From positions 1-42,596 of the forward strand of contig CAZIRA010000011.1 of NCBI GenBank assembly GCA_964541615.1: a DNA stretch of 42,596 bases, written 5' to 3'. Below the pieces are notes generated by a model. The model made no database searches, was not told the origin of the DNA, and saw only the letters and a list, made by a program, of their open reading frames with translations. The DNA comes from UPXZ01 sp964541615 (GTDB lineage Bacteria > Bacteroidota > Bacteroidia > Bacteroidales > Paludibacteraceae). A program made the position numbers and the translations under genes. Below, in pieces: positions 17,972 to 28,200 of the stretch. Within the stretch, counting starts at the first letter, position 1; each line of letters begins with the position of its first letter.

Positions 17972-20212
17972 TCACCACACCACTATTTCATCCAAAAACA
18001 CCCAGCCGCCTTTAATCCCGTTAGGTACGGCTTTATAGTTGATGTATCTGCCTGTTGCACTTCCGTTCCAGCCGAATTCATATAAAATGGTTCCAGCAGT
18101 ATTTTCATCAAAAGGCGTCGGGATTCGAGTAAGTTCTTTGAAGTTTTTATTGTCATCAGAAATGGAAATGACCACTTCTTTCGGAAAATAAATCCAGGGC
18201 CCTACACTTTGCATAAAGCGTGATGAGATGTATGAAATATAAGTTTTCTCTCCCATATCGATGGTTACGTCCATCCCTTGCGTCATAAATCCCTGCCATC
18301 TTCCGTCCGTGTGTGTATTTCCGCCTTTTTCGCCATTGACTAACGATTTTTCACCACCTGCTGGATAATATCTATTGATAGGAATATTGTAGATTACTTT
18401 TTTATCAATGCCTTTGTGGTAATCAAACCTGTTTTTTATCGGCTTACCAATGCTTCTGTCATTCTCAAATAACTGTGCTGTGATAGTTGTAGAATCATCA
18501 AGAAGTAAAGGTTGAGTAAAAATTTCCGATTTATCAGTTGGAGTATTGCCGTCTGTAGTATAGCGAATGTCAGCGTCATATTTTTCAGTAGAAAGCGTCA
18601 CGACAATCTTTTTATCCACCGAATCGATATGATGCTCAAAAAACACCTCATCAGATAAAGTAAAAGTTTTAATTCCTTTCTCTTGCAGGTATGGGATTTT
18701 TAAGTTGGCCCTTTTTTTGAAATCATTCCACTCTTTGTATTGCGGCTGAGTCCATGCCACTTCCGACACAGCCAACACACGCGGATAAAGCATATAATCT
18801 ACATGATCTTCTGTAGAAATGTATTCTGTCCAAAGGTTGGACTGTACGCCGAGGATGTGCTTTGCTTCATTCGGAGTCAGGATTGTAGGTACAGGATTGT
18901 AGCTGTACACTTTTTCCAAAGGCAGGTATCCGCCAATTGCTTCCGGTGCGTTAGCCGGATTGGTTTGATAGCTGTCCAGATACATGTAACCACCCGGTGT
19001 CATCACCACATCGTGTCCCTGTTTGGCAGCATTTATTCCACCTTCTTCGCCACGCCATGACATTACGGTGGCTTCAGGTGCCAATCCACCATCCAGAATT
19101 TCATCCCAGCCAATAAGTTTTCTATTGTTTTTTATCAAAAATTTTTCAATGCGACGAATGAGGTAACTTTGTAGTTCATCTACATCCTGCAGATTTTCTT
19201 TTTGCATTCTTGCCTGACATTTTGGACATTTTGCCCAATGGCTTTTATCGGCTTCATCGCCTCCGATGTGAATGTATTCCGAAGGAAATATCATCATCAC
19301 TTCTTTGAGCACATTTTGAAGAAATACGAATGTCTGCTCATTGCCAATACAAAATTCGCTTTGCTTGTAAGGCTCACCTACGCAAGACAATTGCGGATAA
19401 ACTGCCAGCACTTCTTCGGAATGCCCGGGCATTTCAATTTCCGGAATAACGGTGATATGTCTGTCTGAAGCATATTTTACTATATCGCGAGCTTCTTTCT
19501 GAGTGTAAAAACCACCGTAAGCTGTTTCACCGCTATTGATATCCACGTATTTGCGGGGATTTGTAGCCCACCATTCTTTCCAGGTTTCGTGAGTCCGCCA
19601 AGCGGCTTTTTGGGTTAAGAATGGATATTTTTTAATTTCCAACCGCCATCCGGGACCATCTGTAAGGTGCCAGTGAAAACGGTTTAGCTTCAAATGCGCC
19701 ATCATATCCAGGTGTTTTTTAATAAACTCCACAGAGTAAAAATGACGGCTTACATCTAAATGCATTCCTCGGTAAGGGAACCGGGGAGAGTCGGTTATGG
19801 TTACCTGCGGAAGTGAGTTGTCTTCTGCTGCAAGCTGCAACAGGGTTTGTACAGCATAAAACAGTCCGGCTTCCGAAAGTGCCTGAATAGTTATTATTCG
19901 GTTTGACATCCTCAAAATATAACCTTCTGCCGATGTGACACCGGATAATTTCTTCTCAACACTTAGCTCAATAATGGCTTTAGCTGATTTTTCAGTAGAG
20001 ATATTGAATCCTGCGCCAATAAGGTAGTCCTGGAATTGGATTTGTGATTTTCGACTTACTTTTGAAAACTGAAGTCTGGAAGGTAAAGATATTTGAAAAG
20101 GAGATTCTGATCCAATTTCTACATGATTTGGTTTCGGAATTACGTTGTTTTGCGCAGTTATCAAATTGGCATAAAACGAAAAAATCAACAGGAAGAGCAG
20201 GTTTTTTTTCAT
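17972..20212 (-). CDS. GH20 beta-N-acetylhexosaminidase (second copy in locus)
   Basis: A 746-residue GH20 enzyme with a signal peptide (about 1-21), GH20b domain (about 24-140) and catalytic barrel (about 145-495). Motifs include YRGMHLDVSRHF, FHWHLTDGPGWRLEIK, and the catalytic pair D319-E320 in IHIGGDEADKSHW. A chitobiase-like segment (DIRYTTDGNTPTDKSEIF) and an F5/8-like C-terminal region (about 615-746, ending VFLDEIVVW) follow. It is clearly related to the GH20 at 8055-10388 but differs around the active site (HLTDGPGW here, HLTDDQGW there), so the two may split the work between linkages or arms. It is the first gene after a double hairpin and has its own promoter-like box, which suggests that it heads a second transcription unit. 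Confidence 0.93.
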   Translation of the reverse strand: MKKNLLFLLIFSFYANLITAQNNVIPKPNHVEIGSESPFQISLPSRLQFSKVSRKSQIQFQDYLIGAGFNISTEKSAKAIIELSVEKKLSGVTSAEGYILRMSNRIITIQALSEAGLFYAVQTLLQLAAEDNSLPQVTITDSPRFPYRGMHLDVSRHFYSVEFIKKHLDMMAHLKLNRFHWHLTDGPGWRLEIKKYPFLTQKAAWRTHETWKEWWATNPRKYVDINSGETAYGGFYTQKEARDIVKYASDRHITVIPEIEMPGHSEEVLAVYPQLSCVGEPYKQSEFCIGNEQTFVFLQNVLKEVMMIFPSEYIHIGGDEADKSHWAKCPKCQARMQKENLQDVDELQSYLIRRIEKFLIKNNRKLIGWDEILDGGLAPEATVMSWRGEEGGINAAKQGHDVVMTPGGYMYLDSYQTNPANAPEAIGGYLPLEKVYSYNPVPTILTPNEAKHILGVQSNLWTEYISTEDHVDYMLYPRVLAVSEVAWTQPQYKEWNDFKKRANLKIPYLQEKGIKTFTLSDEVFFEHHIDSVDKKIVVTLSTEKYDADIRYTTDGNTPTDKSEIFTQPLLLDDSTTITAQLFENDRSIGKPIKNRFDYHKGIDKKVIYNIPINRYYPAGGEKSLVNGEKGGNTHTDGRWQGFMTQGMDVTIDMGEKTYISYISSRFMQSVGPWIYFPKEVVISISDDNKNFKELTRIPTPFDENTAGTILYEFGWNGSATGRYINYKAVPNGIKGGWVFLDEIVVW

Positions 20213-20237
20213 GATTTTCAGAGTTATTTTGAGATAA

Positions 20238-20245
20238 CAAATATA
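20238..20245 (-). promoter_or_regulatory. Candidate internal promoter -7 box before GH20
   Basis: The minus strand reads TATATTTG, identical to the box upstream of the ECF sigma gene and matching TAnnTTTG. It lies about 26 bases before the GH20 ATG, giving a leader of only about 19 bases. No -33 element at the standard spacing was seen. Confidence 0.45.
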
Positions 20246-20298
20246 TCTAAAAAAGAAATAAAATCTCTGTCAAATAGAAATTTATTTGACAGAGATTT
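20246..20298 (-). terminator. Strong hairpin, second of tandem pair after GH85
   Basis: TATTTGACAGAGATTT (20283-20298) is an exact inverted repeat of AAATCTCTGTCAAATA (20261-20276), a perfect 16-bp stem with a 6-base loop. On the minus strand it is followed by TATTTCTTTTTTAG, a U-rich tail. This is the strongest hairpin I found in the window. Confidence 0.8.
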
Positions 20299-20300
20299 AA

Positions 20301-20337
20301 ATTAAAAAGAGGTTGCTGTTCAAGTCAGAACAGCAAC
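20301..20337 (-). terminator. Hairpin, first of tandem pair after GH85
   Basis: GTTGCTGTTC (20312-20321) pairs perfectly with GAACAGCAAC (20328-20337), a 10-bp stem with a 6-base loop. On the minus strand the stem is followed by CTCTTTTTAATTT. It begins 11 bases after the GH85 stop codon, so it is well placed as a terminator or as a 3-prime-end stabiliser of the susC-susD-GH85 message. Confidence 0.75.
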
Positions 20338-20347
20338 ATTATCAGAA

Positions 20348-23300
20348 TTATCTTTTCTGCATTTTTGAACTACGCACTACATTGTTATTAAGCATTTTAA
20401 CAACGTAAACACCTTTTTCCAAATGAGCAAGATTTAAGTTTTCCAAGTTACCTTTTTGAGTGAAAGCTAATCTACCATCGATAGTATAGATCCAAACTTG
20501 TTGTGTGTTTTCAAAATTAACCATAGATTCTACCGGATTAGGGAAGAAACGAGAGATAGCACTTTCTTCTCCTGAGTATATATCTTTTACGCTGGTTTCT
20601 GAACCGCGAACCTTATCCGGTTCATCGGCAATGCCCTGATCGTGTTTGTCAACTGCAATTGCAGGAGGATTAGTTCCGGTGATATTTACAGAGAAGTCAA
20701 TGCTGAATCCTTTGGCAGTCTGTCCGCAGGGACCCGGGTGTGTAAACCAGGCATCAGAGAATACAATACGCATGCGGGTTTGTCCGGTATTAGCATTTGT
20801 AGGCACTGTAAATGATTTGGTTACTCCGGTAGTCTGAAATTCCGGTGTTCCTGCTCTTACAGCTCCTAAGTCAAATACAATTTCGTTCACTGCATCAAAG
20901 TCTCCGTTTTTATCCCAGTCGATGTAAGCTTTAGCAAAACACCATTTCAAGCCATCAGTGGCATCAAATGCCTTGAAGAAGAAATCAAAAGTCTGTCCCT
21001 GAGCTGCAGTAAATGAATAATCTGTTGCATTCTTGTATTGAGTACCATCGGCTACCGGAGCACTGGCTGTATAATTGAGGTTCTCGGTCAGTCCTGTCGT
21101 TTTCACTTCTGTAAGATAACGCTGTACACGTGCAATAGCTGCTCCTTCGGCATCAGGATTCATTTCAGAAGCACAATATCCATCGTTGGCGAAAACCGGA
21201 AGTTGTGACGCTTCGGCACGTGGAACCTTAATCCAGACTACCGGAGAGTAGTTTTTACCATCGACTGATGCAGAGCGAACTCCGATGTATGGTTCTTCCA
21301 ACGTTTGCGTATCGTTAAATACGATATCACCTACAAAAGCTGACCAGGTAGAAGTACGTGCAAGTTCAGAAATTCTGCCGTCTACACCATTCTTATACAT
21401 AATTTCAAAATGATCAACGTTAGCTTCGTCGTTGTAAAGCAAGCCCGTTTGTTCGGCTCGTTGTGAAGCGGCAAGAGGGCTGATTTTCCAGTTGAGTTTT
21501 ACTGCCATTGTGCTTTGAGTTTCTCTTTTCACTTCTACTATCAGATCTTCAACAGGTGCAACTTCTTTCACTTCGCGGTCATCGGTGAGGGCGAGTTTAC
21601 CTACGTACATTTGGTAAGGTTCTGCCGAAGCAGCTTTCACGCGTAATCCGATGTATTCGATGTGGTCACCGGTAGCAAATCCGGTCACCGGCAGGGTCAT
21701 TTCCTGCCAGGTTTTATCAGTGGTATTGCCAACCGGTATTTCTGCCCAGGTATCATCGTCTTTCTTTTTCAGAATTACAAATAAATTGGTAGGATTAGTA
21801 CCTTCTTTGTATGATTTCACAGCTACAGTAACTTTCGGATTGGCAGCACTGATTTCTAAATCGGTGCGGTAAAGTACGATGTCTGTTCCTGCGGTCGTTG
21901 CATTACCTTTCAGTTCGAGGGTAGAACCACCTGTGTACGCATCGCGATGTGTATAACCGGGCTGAATAGCTGTGCTTACAGTTTTAGTGTTGGCTTCGTA
22001 TACTAACCAGCGATAAGTTGGCTGATAATCCTGTGCACCCATATTATACCAGTTGCCAAAGGTTTTTTTACCCTTATAGTTGTAACGTTCGCCGTTACCA
22101 AGCTGGAAATTGGTGTAGAATGGGAGTTTTCCCTGTACAGTGGGACGTTCAGCTACAAAATGAGCCAATCCACCAAAAGTGGACAACGGTTCTTTTGTTC
22201 CTGACAATTCCCAGTTATTACCTGTGTTAGCCAGTGTGGGTAGTTTAGCCGGATTACGATTTCCACCTGAAAAACCACGTTCCAGTAATTTCTGGTAATT
22301 TTCCTGAATATTGAAAGCATCAGTACCATTATTGTAGCTCATAAAACGACTTTGACCGTGTTCACCCCAAAGGCAAAGATTCATCTCTTTTCGTGTGTCG
22401 GTATTCATGGCTGTCCAGCTTCTGTCCATGGTAACAATCCAGACACCTTGATAAACGCTGATATCATTGGGATTAACGCTTTTAGCCACATTTAATGAAG
22501 TTTCAGTACTTGAAATAGCAAAATTTCCACTTGAATAATTCAACATCAAATCCATTGTTTTATCGGTAGGATCATTGCCATAATAAAGTGCGTCTTTATT
22601 TGTATTAGTCAGACCGGAAGTAAGAGTGTAGATTCCGATATGGAAATTATGGAAACCTTTTTCTTTAGCTATCCGGTACAGTTCTTTATGAAAGGCGATT
22701 ACGTCGGGATTGCTGTAACTGTTGTCTTCCCAGTTGTAGTTAATTCCATCCAGACCCATGTACATCAGGATATTGATGAGTGGTTCGGCGTATTTGAATT
22801 TTCCATTCTCTTTTTCTGATATCAGTGCAGCGTAATTGGCATCTCCGCTTCCGGGTGTCCAGCTTTCAAAGAACTTGATACCGCTAAAAATATCCGTACC
22901 GTGTTTGTGTGCAGCATCTGCCCATGAGCCCGGTGCCTGAAAAAACCCATGATTCCAGGAGCCGAAGAGGTGTGTGTATTGCCACATGGAATATACATCG
23001 TTGTTGAATAACGCCGATGGATAACCACCGTTACCTTTGCCGATACCACCCGGAATGTTCATCCAGATTTTACGTTTCGGATTGATGGCCGGATTTACCT
23101 GCTTGGCCTGATTGTACATCACAGCTTTTGGGCGCACGTGAGAGCGAGAAAATTCCATATCGAAACCAAAAGCATTTCTGATTTCTTCTTGTGTCGGATA
23201 GTTTCTGCCCTGCTTGAGCACATCATAGAATAAATTCAACATTTTGACATCCTCGTAAGGTGTCCAGTCATAGATATCTTTAGAGGCCGTAGGCGACATT

Positions 23301-23380
23301 TGTGCCTTTACAGACATACCTCCCAAACATAGCAGCAGAGCTACTATCAGACTTGTAAAAAATTTGTTAGTCATAGTCAT
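20348..23380 (-). CDS. GH85 endo-beta-N-acetylglucosaminidase with GEVED-like domain and T9SS sorting domain
   Basis: GH85 enzymes cut the chitobiose core of N-glycans, releasing the glycan and leaving one GlcNAc on the protein. The 1010-residue product has a signal peptide (about 1-27) and a catalytic barrel (about 35-375). The barrel holds the GH85 N-x-E signature N216-W217-E218 in GLDGINYNWEDNS, where Asn positions the N-acetyl group and Glu is the acid. The family segment FYTNFQLGNGERY (about 421-433), followed by NWYNMGAQDYQPTYRW (about 443-458), begins the beta-sandwich modules. A GEVED-like domain (about 765-900, with KAYIDWDKNGDFD) follows. The last 70 residues (from about 941, FFPNPVESMVNFE to VVKMLNNNVVRSSKMQKR) are a type A T9SS sorting domain, so the enzyme should be displayed at or released from the surface. 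It lies 73 bases after susD. Confidence 0.93.
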   Translation of the reverse strand: MTMTNKFFTSLIVALLLCLGGMSVKAQMSPTASKDIYDWTPYEDVKMLNLFYDVLKQGRNYPTQEEIRNAFGFDMEFSRSHVRPKAVMYNQAKQVNPAINPKRKIWMNIPGGIGKGNGGYPSALFNNDVYSMWQYTHLFGSWNHGFFQAPGSWADAAHKHGTDIFSGIKFFESWTPGSGDANYAALISEKENGKFKYAEPLINILMYMGLDGINYNWEDNSYSNPDVIAFHKELYRIAKEKGFHNFHIGIYTLTSGLTNTNKDALYYGNDPTDKTMDLMLNYSSGNFAISSTETSLNVAKSVNPNDISVYQGVWIVTMDRSWTAMNTDTRKEMNLCLWGEHGQSRFMSYNNGTDAFNIQENYQKLLERGFSGGNRNPAKLPTLANTGNNWELSGTKEPLSTFGGLAHFVAERPTVQGKLPFYTNFQLGNGERYNYKGKKTFGNWYNMGAQDYQPTYRWLVYEANTKTVSTAIQPGYTHRDAYTGGSTLELKGNATTAGTDIVLYRTDLEISAANPKVTVAVKSYKEGTNPTNLFVILKKKDDDTWAEIPVGNTTDKTWQEMTLPVTGFATGDHIEYIGLRVKAASAEPYQMYVGKLALTDDREVKEVAPVEDLIVEVKRETQSTMAVKLNWKISPLAASQRAEQTGLLYNDEANVDHFEIMYKNGVDGRISELARTSTWSAFVGDIVFNDTQTLEEPYIGVRSASVDGKNYSPVVWIKVPRAEASQLPVFANDGYCASEMNPDAEGAAIARVQRYLTEVKTTGLTENLNYTASAPVADGTQYKNATDYSFTAAQGQTFDFFFKAFDATDGLKWCFAKAYIDWDKNGDFDAVNEIVFDLGAVRAGTPEFQTTGVTKSFTVPTNANTGQTRMRIVFSDAWFTHPGPCGQTAKGFSIDFSVNITGTNPPAIAVDKHDQGIADEPDKVRGSETSVKDIYSGEESAISRFFPNPVESMVNFENTQQVWIYTIDGRLAFTQKGNLENLNLAHLEKGVYVVKMLNNNVVRSSKMQKR

Positions 23381-23453
23381 TTGTGTTAGTTAATTTAATG
23401 AATTATTAGTTGTGTTGTTACTTCGTTTCTGTATAATTGACAGGAATTTACTG

Positions 23454-25268
23454 TTAAAAATTAGTACCTTGTACATCCCACCAGAGTCTTGTACCTTGTT
23501 TGTCGTTACCACCCAGTGCTCTAAGGCCTGTACTGGCAATATCGTTGCGGGTAGCTTCCTGAGTAGTACCTGAAAAAGGTATCCGACGAATGATATCTCC
23601 GGCAGGTATTGAACCATCGCCATCGTCATACACCACGGGGAAAATCTTCGGATATCCGGTACGGCGCAAATCGCCCCAGGCAACGAATGAATTCGGAAAA
23701 CCGGCAATGTATTTCTGAGTAATTATTTTTTCCAGTTTGGTTTCGTTATCGTCCGTGTTGCTCCATTTAACACCCACTTTTATTTTGCTTTTTATCGAAT
23801 ATTCATCGCTGTAAGGATCTACGTAATCAATATCACGTGCAGTCTCAGTTTTCAAATATTCAGCCAGTGCCGATTTGTAGATGGTTTGTTCGAAATATAC
23901 AGGTTCCCAGTTTTCGTCGAAAAGTTTCAGTTCTGTATCGCTGTAGGCATTCTCTATCGCCGTATTATAGAAATTTTCAGCACTTCCTCCCATATTCCAG
24001 CCACGCAGAGCACCTTCGGCACGCAGGAACTGTACTTCCGACAGTTTTATCAGAAACAGCGGCATTTCCAATATTGCATCTGAAATACGGGAATATGCAG
24101 TACGGAAGTTCACATTGTATGCCTGCCCGGATAGCATTCTTATGCCCGAACGTAAACCTACGTATCCGCTTTCTGCCGGATAAATTTTGGAGGGATTATC
24201 TTTGTTAATAATCGGATCCGAGTTTTTGGTAAACATAAATCCAAGCAAAGGGTGATTATAGGCTTTCAGAATAGTTTCAAAGGATGCATTCAGTCGGGTG
24301 TCGTTCCAGCTGTTGGAAATTTCGATGAGCGGATGCGAAAAACCAAGTACCTGAGGACTTAACAGAAATTGCTGAGCAGCAGATTCAATTACGCCTGATT
24401 GAACGGATTGTTCAGCCCATTTTTTTGCCAAATCGGGTTCAACCTTTACTATATTCATGGCCATACGGAGTTTCAGCGAATTAGCAAACCGGATCCAGTT
24501 TTCTATTTTATCACCAGTTGCAGGTGAAACTCTATCGTATTTCATGAGAATACCATCAACCTGTGTTTGATACCATATCGGACGATTTTGGTAGTTCTTC
24601 AGACATGCCACAACGGTATCAATGTTATTAACAATGGTGGCGTAGATTGTATCCAGTGGATTGTAAACAAACGGATGATCTTGCCGGTTTTCTTTGTAGT
24701 TGATATAGGGGAATGGTCCGGAAATATCAGCGACTTCCTGAGCGGCAAGATTGTACATCAACAGCGATACAGCTTTTATTTCAGGAATTGAATCAATTTG
24801 AGGATGATTGAGTACCGGAACAATGAAATTTTTCACTTGCATGAAAGATCCCATAGCACCACCGTTGAAGTCCTGACTGTTGTAGTACGTAGAGCGCATA
24901 CGTCCTCCAAAATCCTGAGGCAGGCACAGATAACCGGCATAATTGTCAATTTGCAGACTGTATTGATACTGGTAAGCATGCGGGCCGGGTGTTGAACCGT
25001 TTTTCCCACCACGTAATGCATATTGCGCAGAAAGCATCTGACCAAGCAGTTTGGTCTTATCCATAGCTTCGAGTGCGCTTATGAGACCTGCTTCGGTAAT
25101 TTCACGCCGGTAATCAATATTATCAGCTTTGCCAAGGTGCACGGCGGTTTCGCCTTCAATAGTTCCCACCGTAAATTCAGAGCCTACGAAATCTTCACTG
25201 AACAGACAGGAAGTCAATACGATAGCAGATAAAAGTGCTATTGATATATTTATGATTGTACGTTTCAT
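23454..25268 (-). CDS. SusD/RagB-family surface glycan-binding lipoprotein
   Basis: SusD-like lipoproteins cap the extracellular side of their SusC partner and capture oligosaccharides. The 604-residue product has a lipobox (IVLTSC, Cys21) followed by LFSEDF. The acidic pair near the lipid Cys resembles the Bacteroides surface-export signal. The body fits the SusD-like_2 type, with helical repeats such as KAVSLLMYNLAAQEVADISG, LSEVQFLRAEGALRGW and, near the end, KYIAGFPNSFVAWGDLRRTGYP. It follows susC with a 27-base gap and precedes GH85, the usual susC-susD-surface enzyme order. The glycan bound is inferred from the neighbours only. Confidence 0.93.
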   Translation of the reverse strand: MKRTIINISIALLSAIVLTSCLFSEDFVGSEFTVGTIEGETAVHLGKADNIDYRREITEAGLISALEAMDKTKLLGQMLSAQYALRGGKNGSTPGPHAYQYQYSLQIDNYAGYLCLPQDFGGRMRSTYYNSQDFNGGAMGSFMQVKNFIVPVLNHPQIDSIPEIKAVSLLMYNLAAQEVADISGPFPYINYKENRQDHPFVYNPLDTIYATIVNNIDTVVACLKNYQNRPIWYQTQVDGILMKYDRVSPATGDKIENWIRFANSLKLRMAMNIVKVEPDLAKKWAEQSVQSGVIESAAQQFLLSPQVLGFSHPLIEISNSWNDTRLNASFETILKAYNHPLLGFMFTKNSDPIINKDNPSKIYPAESGYVGLRSGIRMLSGQAYNVNFRTAYSRISDAILEMPLFLIKLSEVQFLRAEGALRGWNMGGSAENFYNTAIENAYSDTELKLFDENWEPVYFEQTIYKSALAEYLKTETARDIDYVDPYSDEYSIKSKIKVGVKWSNTDDNETKLEKIITQKYIAGFPNSFVAWGDLRRTGYPKIFPVVYDDGDGSIPAGDIIRRIPFSGTTQEATRNDIASTGLRALGGNDKQGTRLWWDVQGTNF

Positions 25269-25295
25269 TTTTATTTGGAAATTTTTCTGTGTGAA

Positions 25296-28200
25296 TTAAA
25301 ATGTTACTGAAAGTGCCACACCCAACGAACGGGAAGATGGCATATTGAATACATCTACTCCGCCCAGGCTGTTTTGTGTCGACAATGAAGTGTCGGGATC
25401 CACAGGTGCCTCGTTGAACAGGAAGAAAAGATTACGGCCAACCATCGAGAGCGAAAGATTTTTGGAAGGACCAAACACATTTCGGAAGGTGTAACCCAAC
25501 GATACTTCGCGCAGACGGAAGTTGGTAGCATCATACACATACTGAGTGGCGTTCACATCGCCGCCGATACCTTTGTAATACGACTCGATGGAGGTCAGCT
25601 GCCCGTCGGGCATGAGCATGCCGGGTACTGTGTGCTCCGTTCCCTGTGAATCGCTGTATCTGTATGTCAGACTGTTTTTATTCGCTTCATACGCCTGACG
25701 GGCTTCGCCGCTGCGCATGGAAAGTCCCTCGAAATCCAGGAATGCCTGGGTAAAGGATATGACTTTGCCTCCTATTCTGCCATCGGCCAGGAAATAGAGC
25801 GAGAATCCTTTGTAAGTAAAAGTATTGTTCCATCCGAGCTGATAAGGCGCATTCATATTGCCCATGAATACTCCGAATTTTTCGCTGCTCAAGCCCGGTT
25901 TTCCTTCGTTGGAGAGTTTTATTTTTCCATTTTCATCGCGGGCAAAATCAGTCACGTATAAATCGCCGTAGCTTCCACCTTCGCGATATTTGATCTGAAC
26001 TTTACCTCCGAAACCTATCTGTTGTTCAATCAGACTTTCGTTGCCGTTTTTATCCTTGTAGGTTTTCAGAATTTTATTGTTGTTGTAGGCAAAGTTTACA
26101 CCGGTTTTCCACAGTAGATCTTTGGTCAGATTCATCGCATAAGTTAGCGTGGTTTCCACACCCATATTGCGTATAACACCGGAATTTACCGGCTTTTGTT
26201 TACCTGAAGTTCCTACCAGCAGGTAGTTGTTGTTCATGGTGGAGTGATACAAAGTTACATCCCACATAAGTGAATTTTTGAAAAATGCAACATCAAATCC
26301 GGCTTCGAGCGATTTTGTTTTTTCGGGAACCGGATTTTCGAAGTAGGCATAGGGCGACGGAGTGGATGCACCCGTGAGCAGGTTCACACCCACCGATGAA
26401 AACATCACGTTCGGTATGGAATTACCCACTTCACTATAGGAAGTACGGAGTTTCAGGTAGTCCCAGAATTTCGGTAATTCAATGATATCATGCATCAGTG
26501 CATTAACTCCAAGCGAAAAATATCCGTAATTATCGGGAGTACCGCGCGATACCGAGAATTGCTTGAAAGCCCGATACCAGTCCTGACGGTAACTTCCCTC
26601 CAGGAACAGATAATCGTTGTAACCTATCTGACCGGTGAAGAAAAGACCTTCGTCCCAATTGATGAATTTACCATAGTCACGACCGCCTGTGATACCTGCA
26701 CGCGGATCGAATATATTGACTGCCGTAGGTATCTGACGTCTCAGCGGATCTTCAACGGTAGCTCTACCTACGAGGAGCGACTGATTATCACCGGTAATCT
26801 GATGTGCAGTATAACCTGCCGAAGCCGACACAGCTACTTTACCGAATTCCTTGTTGTAGTTCAGCATCCAGTCCAGGTAGAATTCATTGGTATTGCTGAT
26901 ACTCTGGCGGAATTCACCGAAATCGAGCATGGCCGAAGGAAACTGTGTGGTGGCTGAAGTTTCGGTCTTATCCGTTGAATTGGAACGGTCAATGCTGAAA
27001 CGTGCCTGCGCATTAAGACCATCCATCAGTCTGACATTTCCGGAAAGATATCCATACACACGATTCTGATTGTCCGAACGATTTATCATGTTAGTGAGCC
27101 AGTATGGATTATTCTGATCGGCCGAAGTGTAAACCCAGTTTTGTTTCGGACCTTTCAACTCTGTTTGTCCGGATGCCCAGATATACGTTCTGTTGGAAAG
27201 CTGATAATAATCGTACTTGTTTGACATCCAGGTACCTCCATCTATTTTGTAATTATTTCGATAATAATTCATATCCACATTACGCGGAGCTGTGTAGAGG
27301 TTGAAAAGCGGATTCAGCGAAGTACCGCCACCGGGACGATTTTTGGTCGATTGATTCACGTAGTTGATGGATGCATCAATTTTCAACACCTCGTTGAAAA
27401 GGGAGTAATTCTGTCGGAATGACAAAGTATGGCGGTTGAATTTGTTATTTTCAATCATTCCTCCCGAGTTGGTATTTCCGTATGAGAAGTAAGAGCGAAC
27501 ATTCTTTGAGCCTCCGCTTATTGATACCGAGTTGTTGAATGTGGTTCCTGTTTTGAAAAAATCTTCAATGAAGTTTTGAGGGGAATTGGTGAGGTGTTTT
27601 ACAGCCATTTCTTCAGCAGTCATATCTGCCATTTTCTTTCCCCAGCTTTCACCGGCCACAGTTCCGGCAAATGTATTCACATCAGCCCCGTAGATGTTTT
27701 GGAGCTGAGGGAGCAGCAGCGGATTTTCAAAGGTAGCATTTGAAGTCACCCCAACGGTAAGTTTTCCATCCTGTCCTTTTTTGGTGGTGATCATCAGTAC
27801 GCCGTTGGATGCTGCACTACCGTATAATGCAGCGGCATTTGCACCTTTCAGGATGTTTATATTTTCTATGTCGTCGGGATTGATGGATGAGAGGGCATCC
27901 GAACCTTCAGTCGTGAAGTTATATCCCATGGACAAACCACCCTGAATTCCCTGTTGCCCCTTTACCGGATTGCTCATTGGTACACCGTCAACCACTATCA
28001 GGGGTGTGTTATTTCCCAGAACGGACTTATTACCACGTAATAATATTTTGGACGAACCGCCTGCTCCACCTGCATTCGGAGTAATACTCAGACCGGCTGC
28101 TTTGCCCTGCAGCGAGTTGATGAAGTTGGCATCCTGCACCCTCATGAGTTCATCGTTGTCCATCTTTTGAGTGGCATAAGTGAGCGATTTCGATTTACGT

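Noticed and set aside
8055..20212. The two GH20 genes as a recent tandem duplication
   Set aside because: They are separated by three other enzyme genes and differ widely outside the core motifs, so they are older paralogues.
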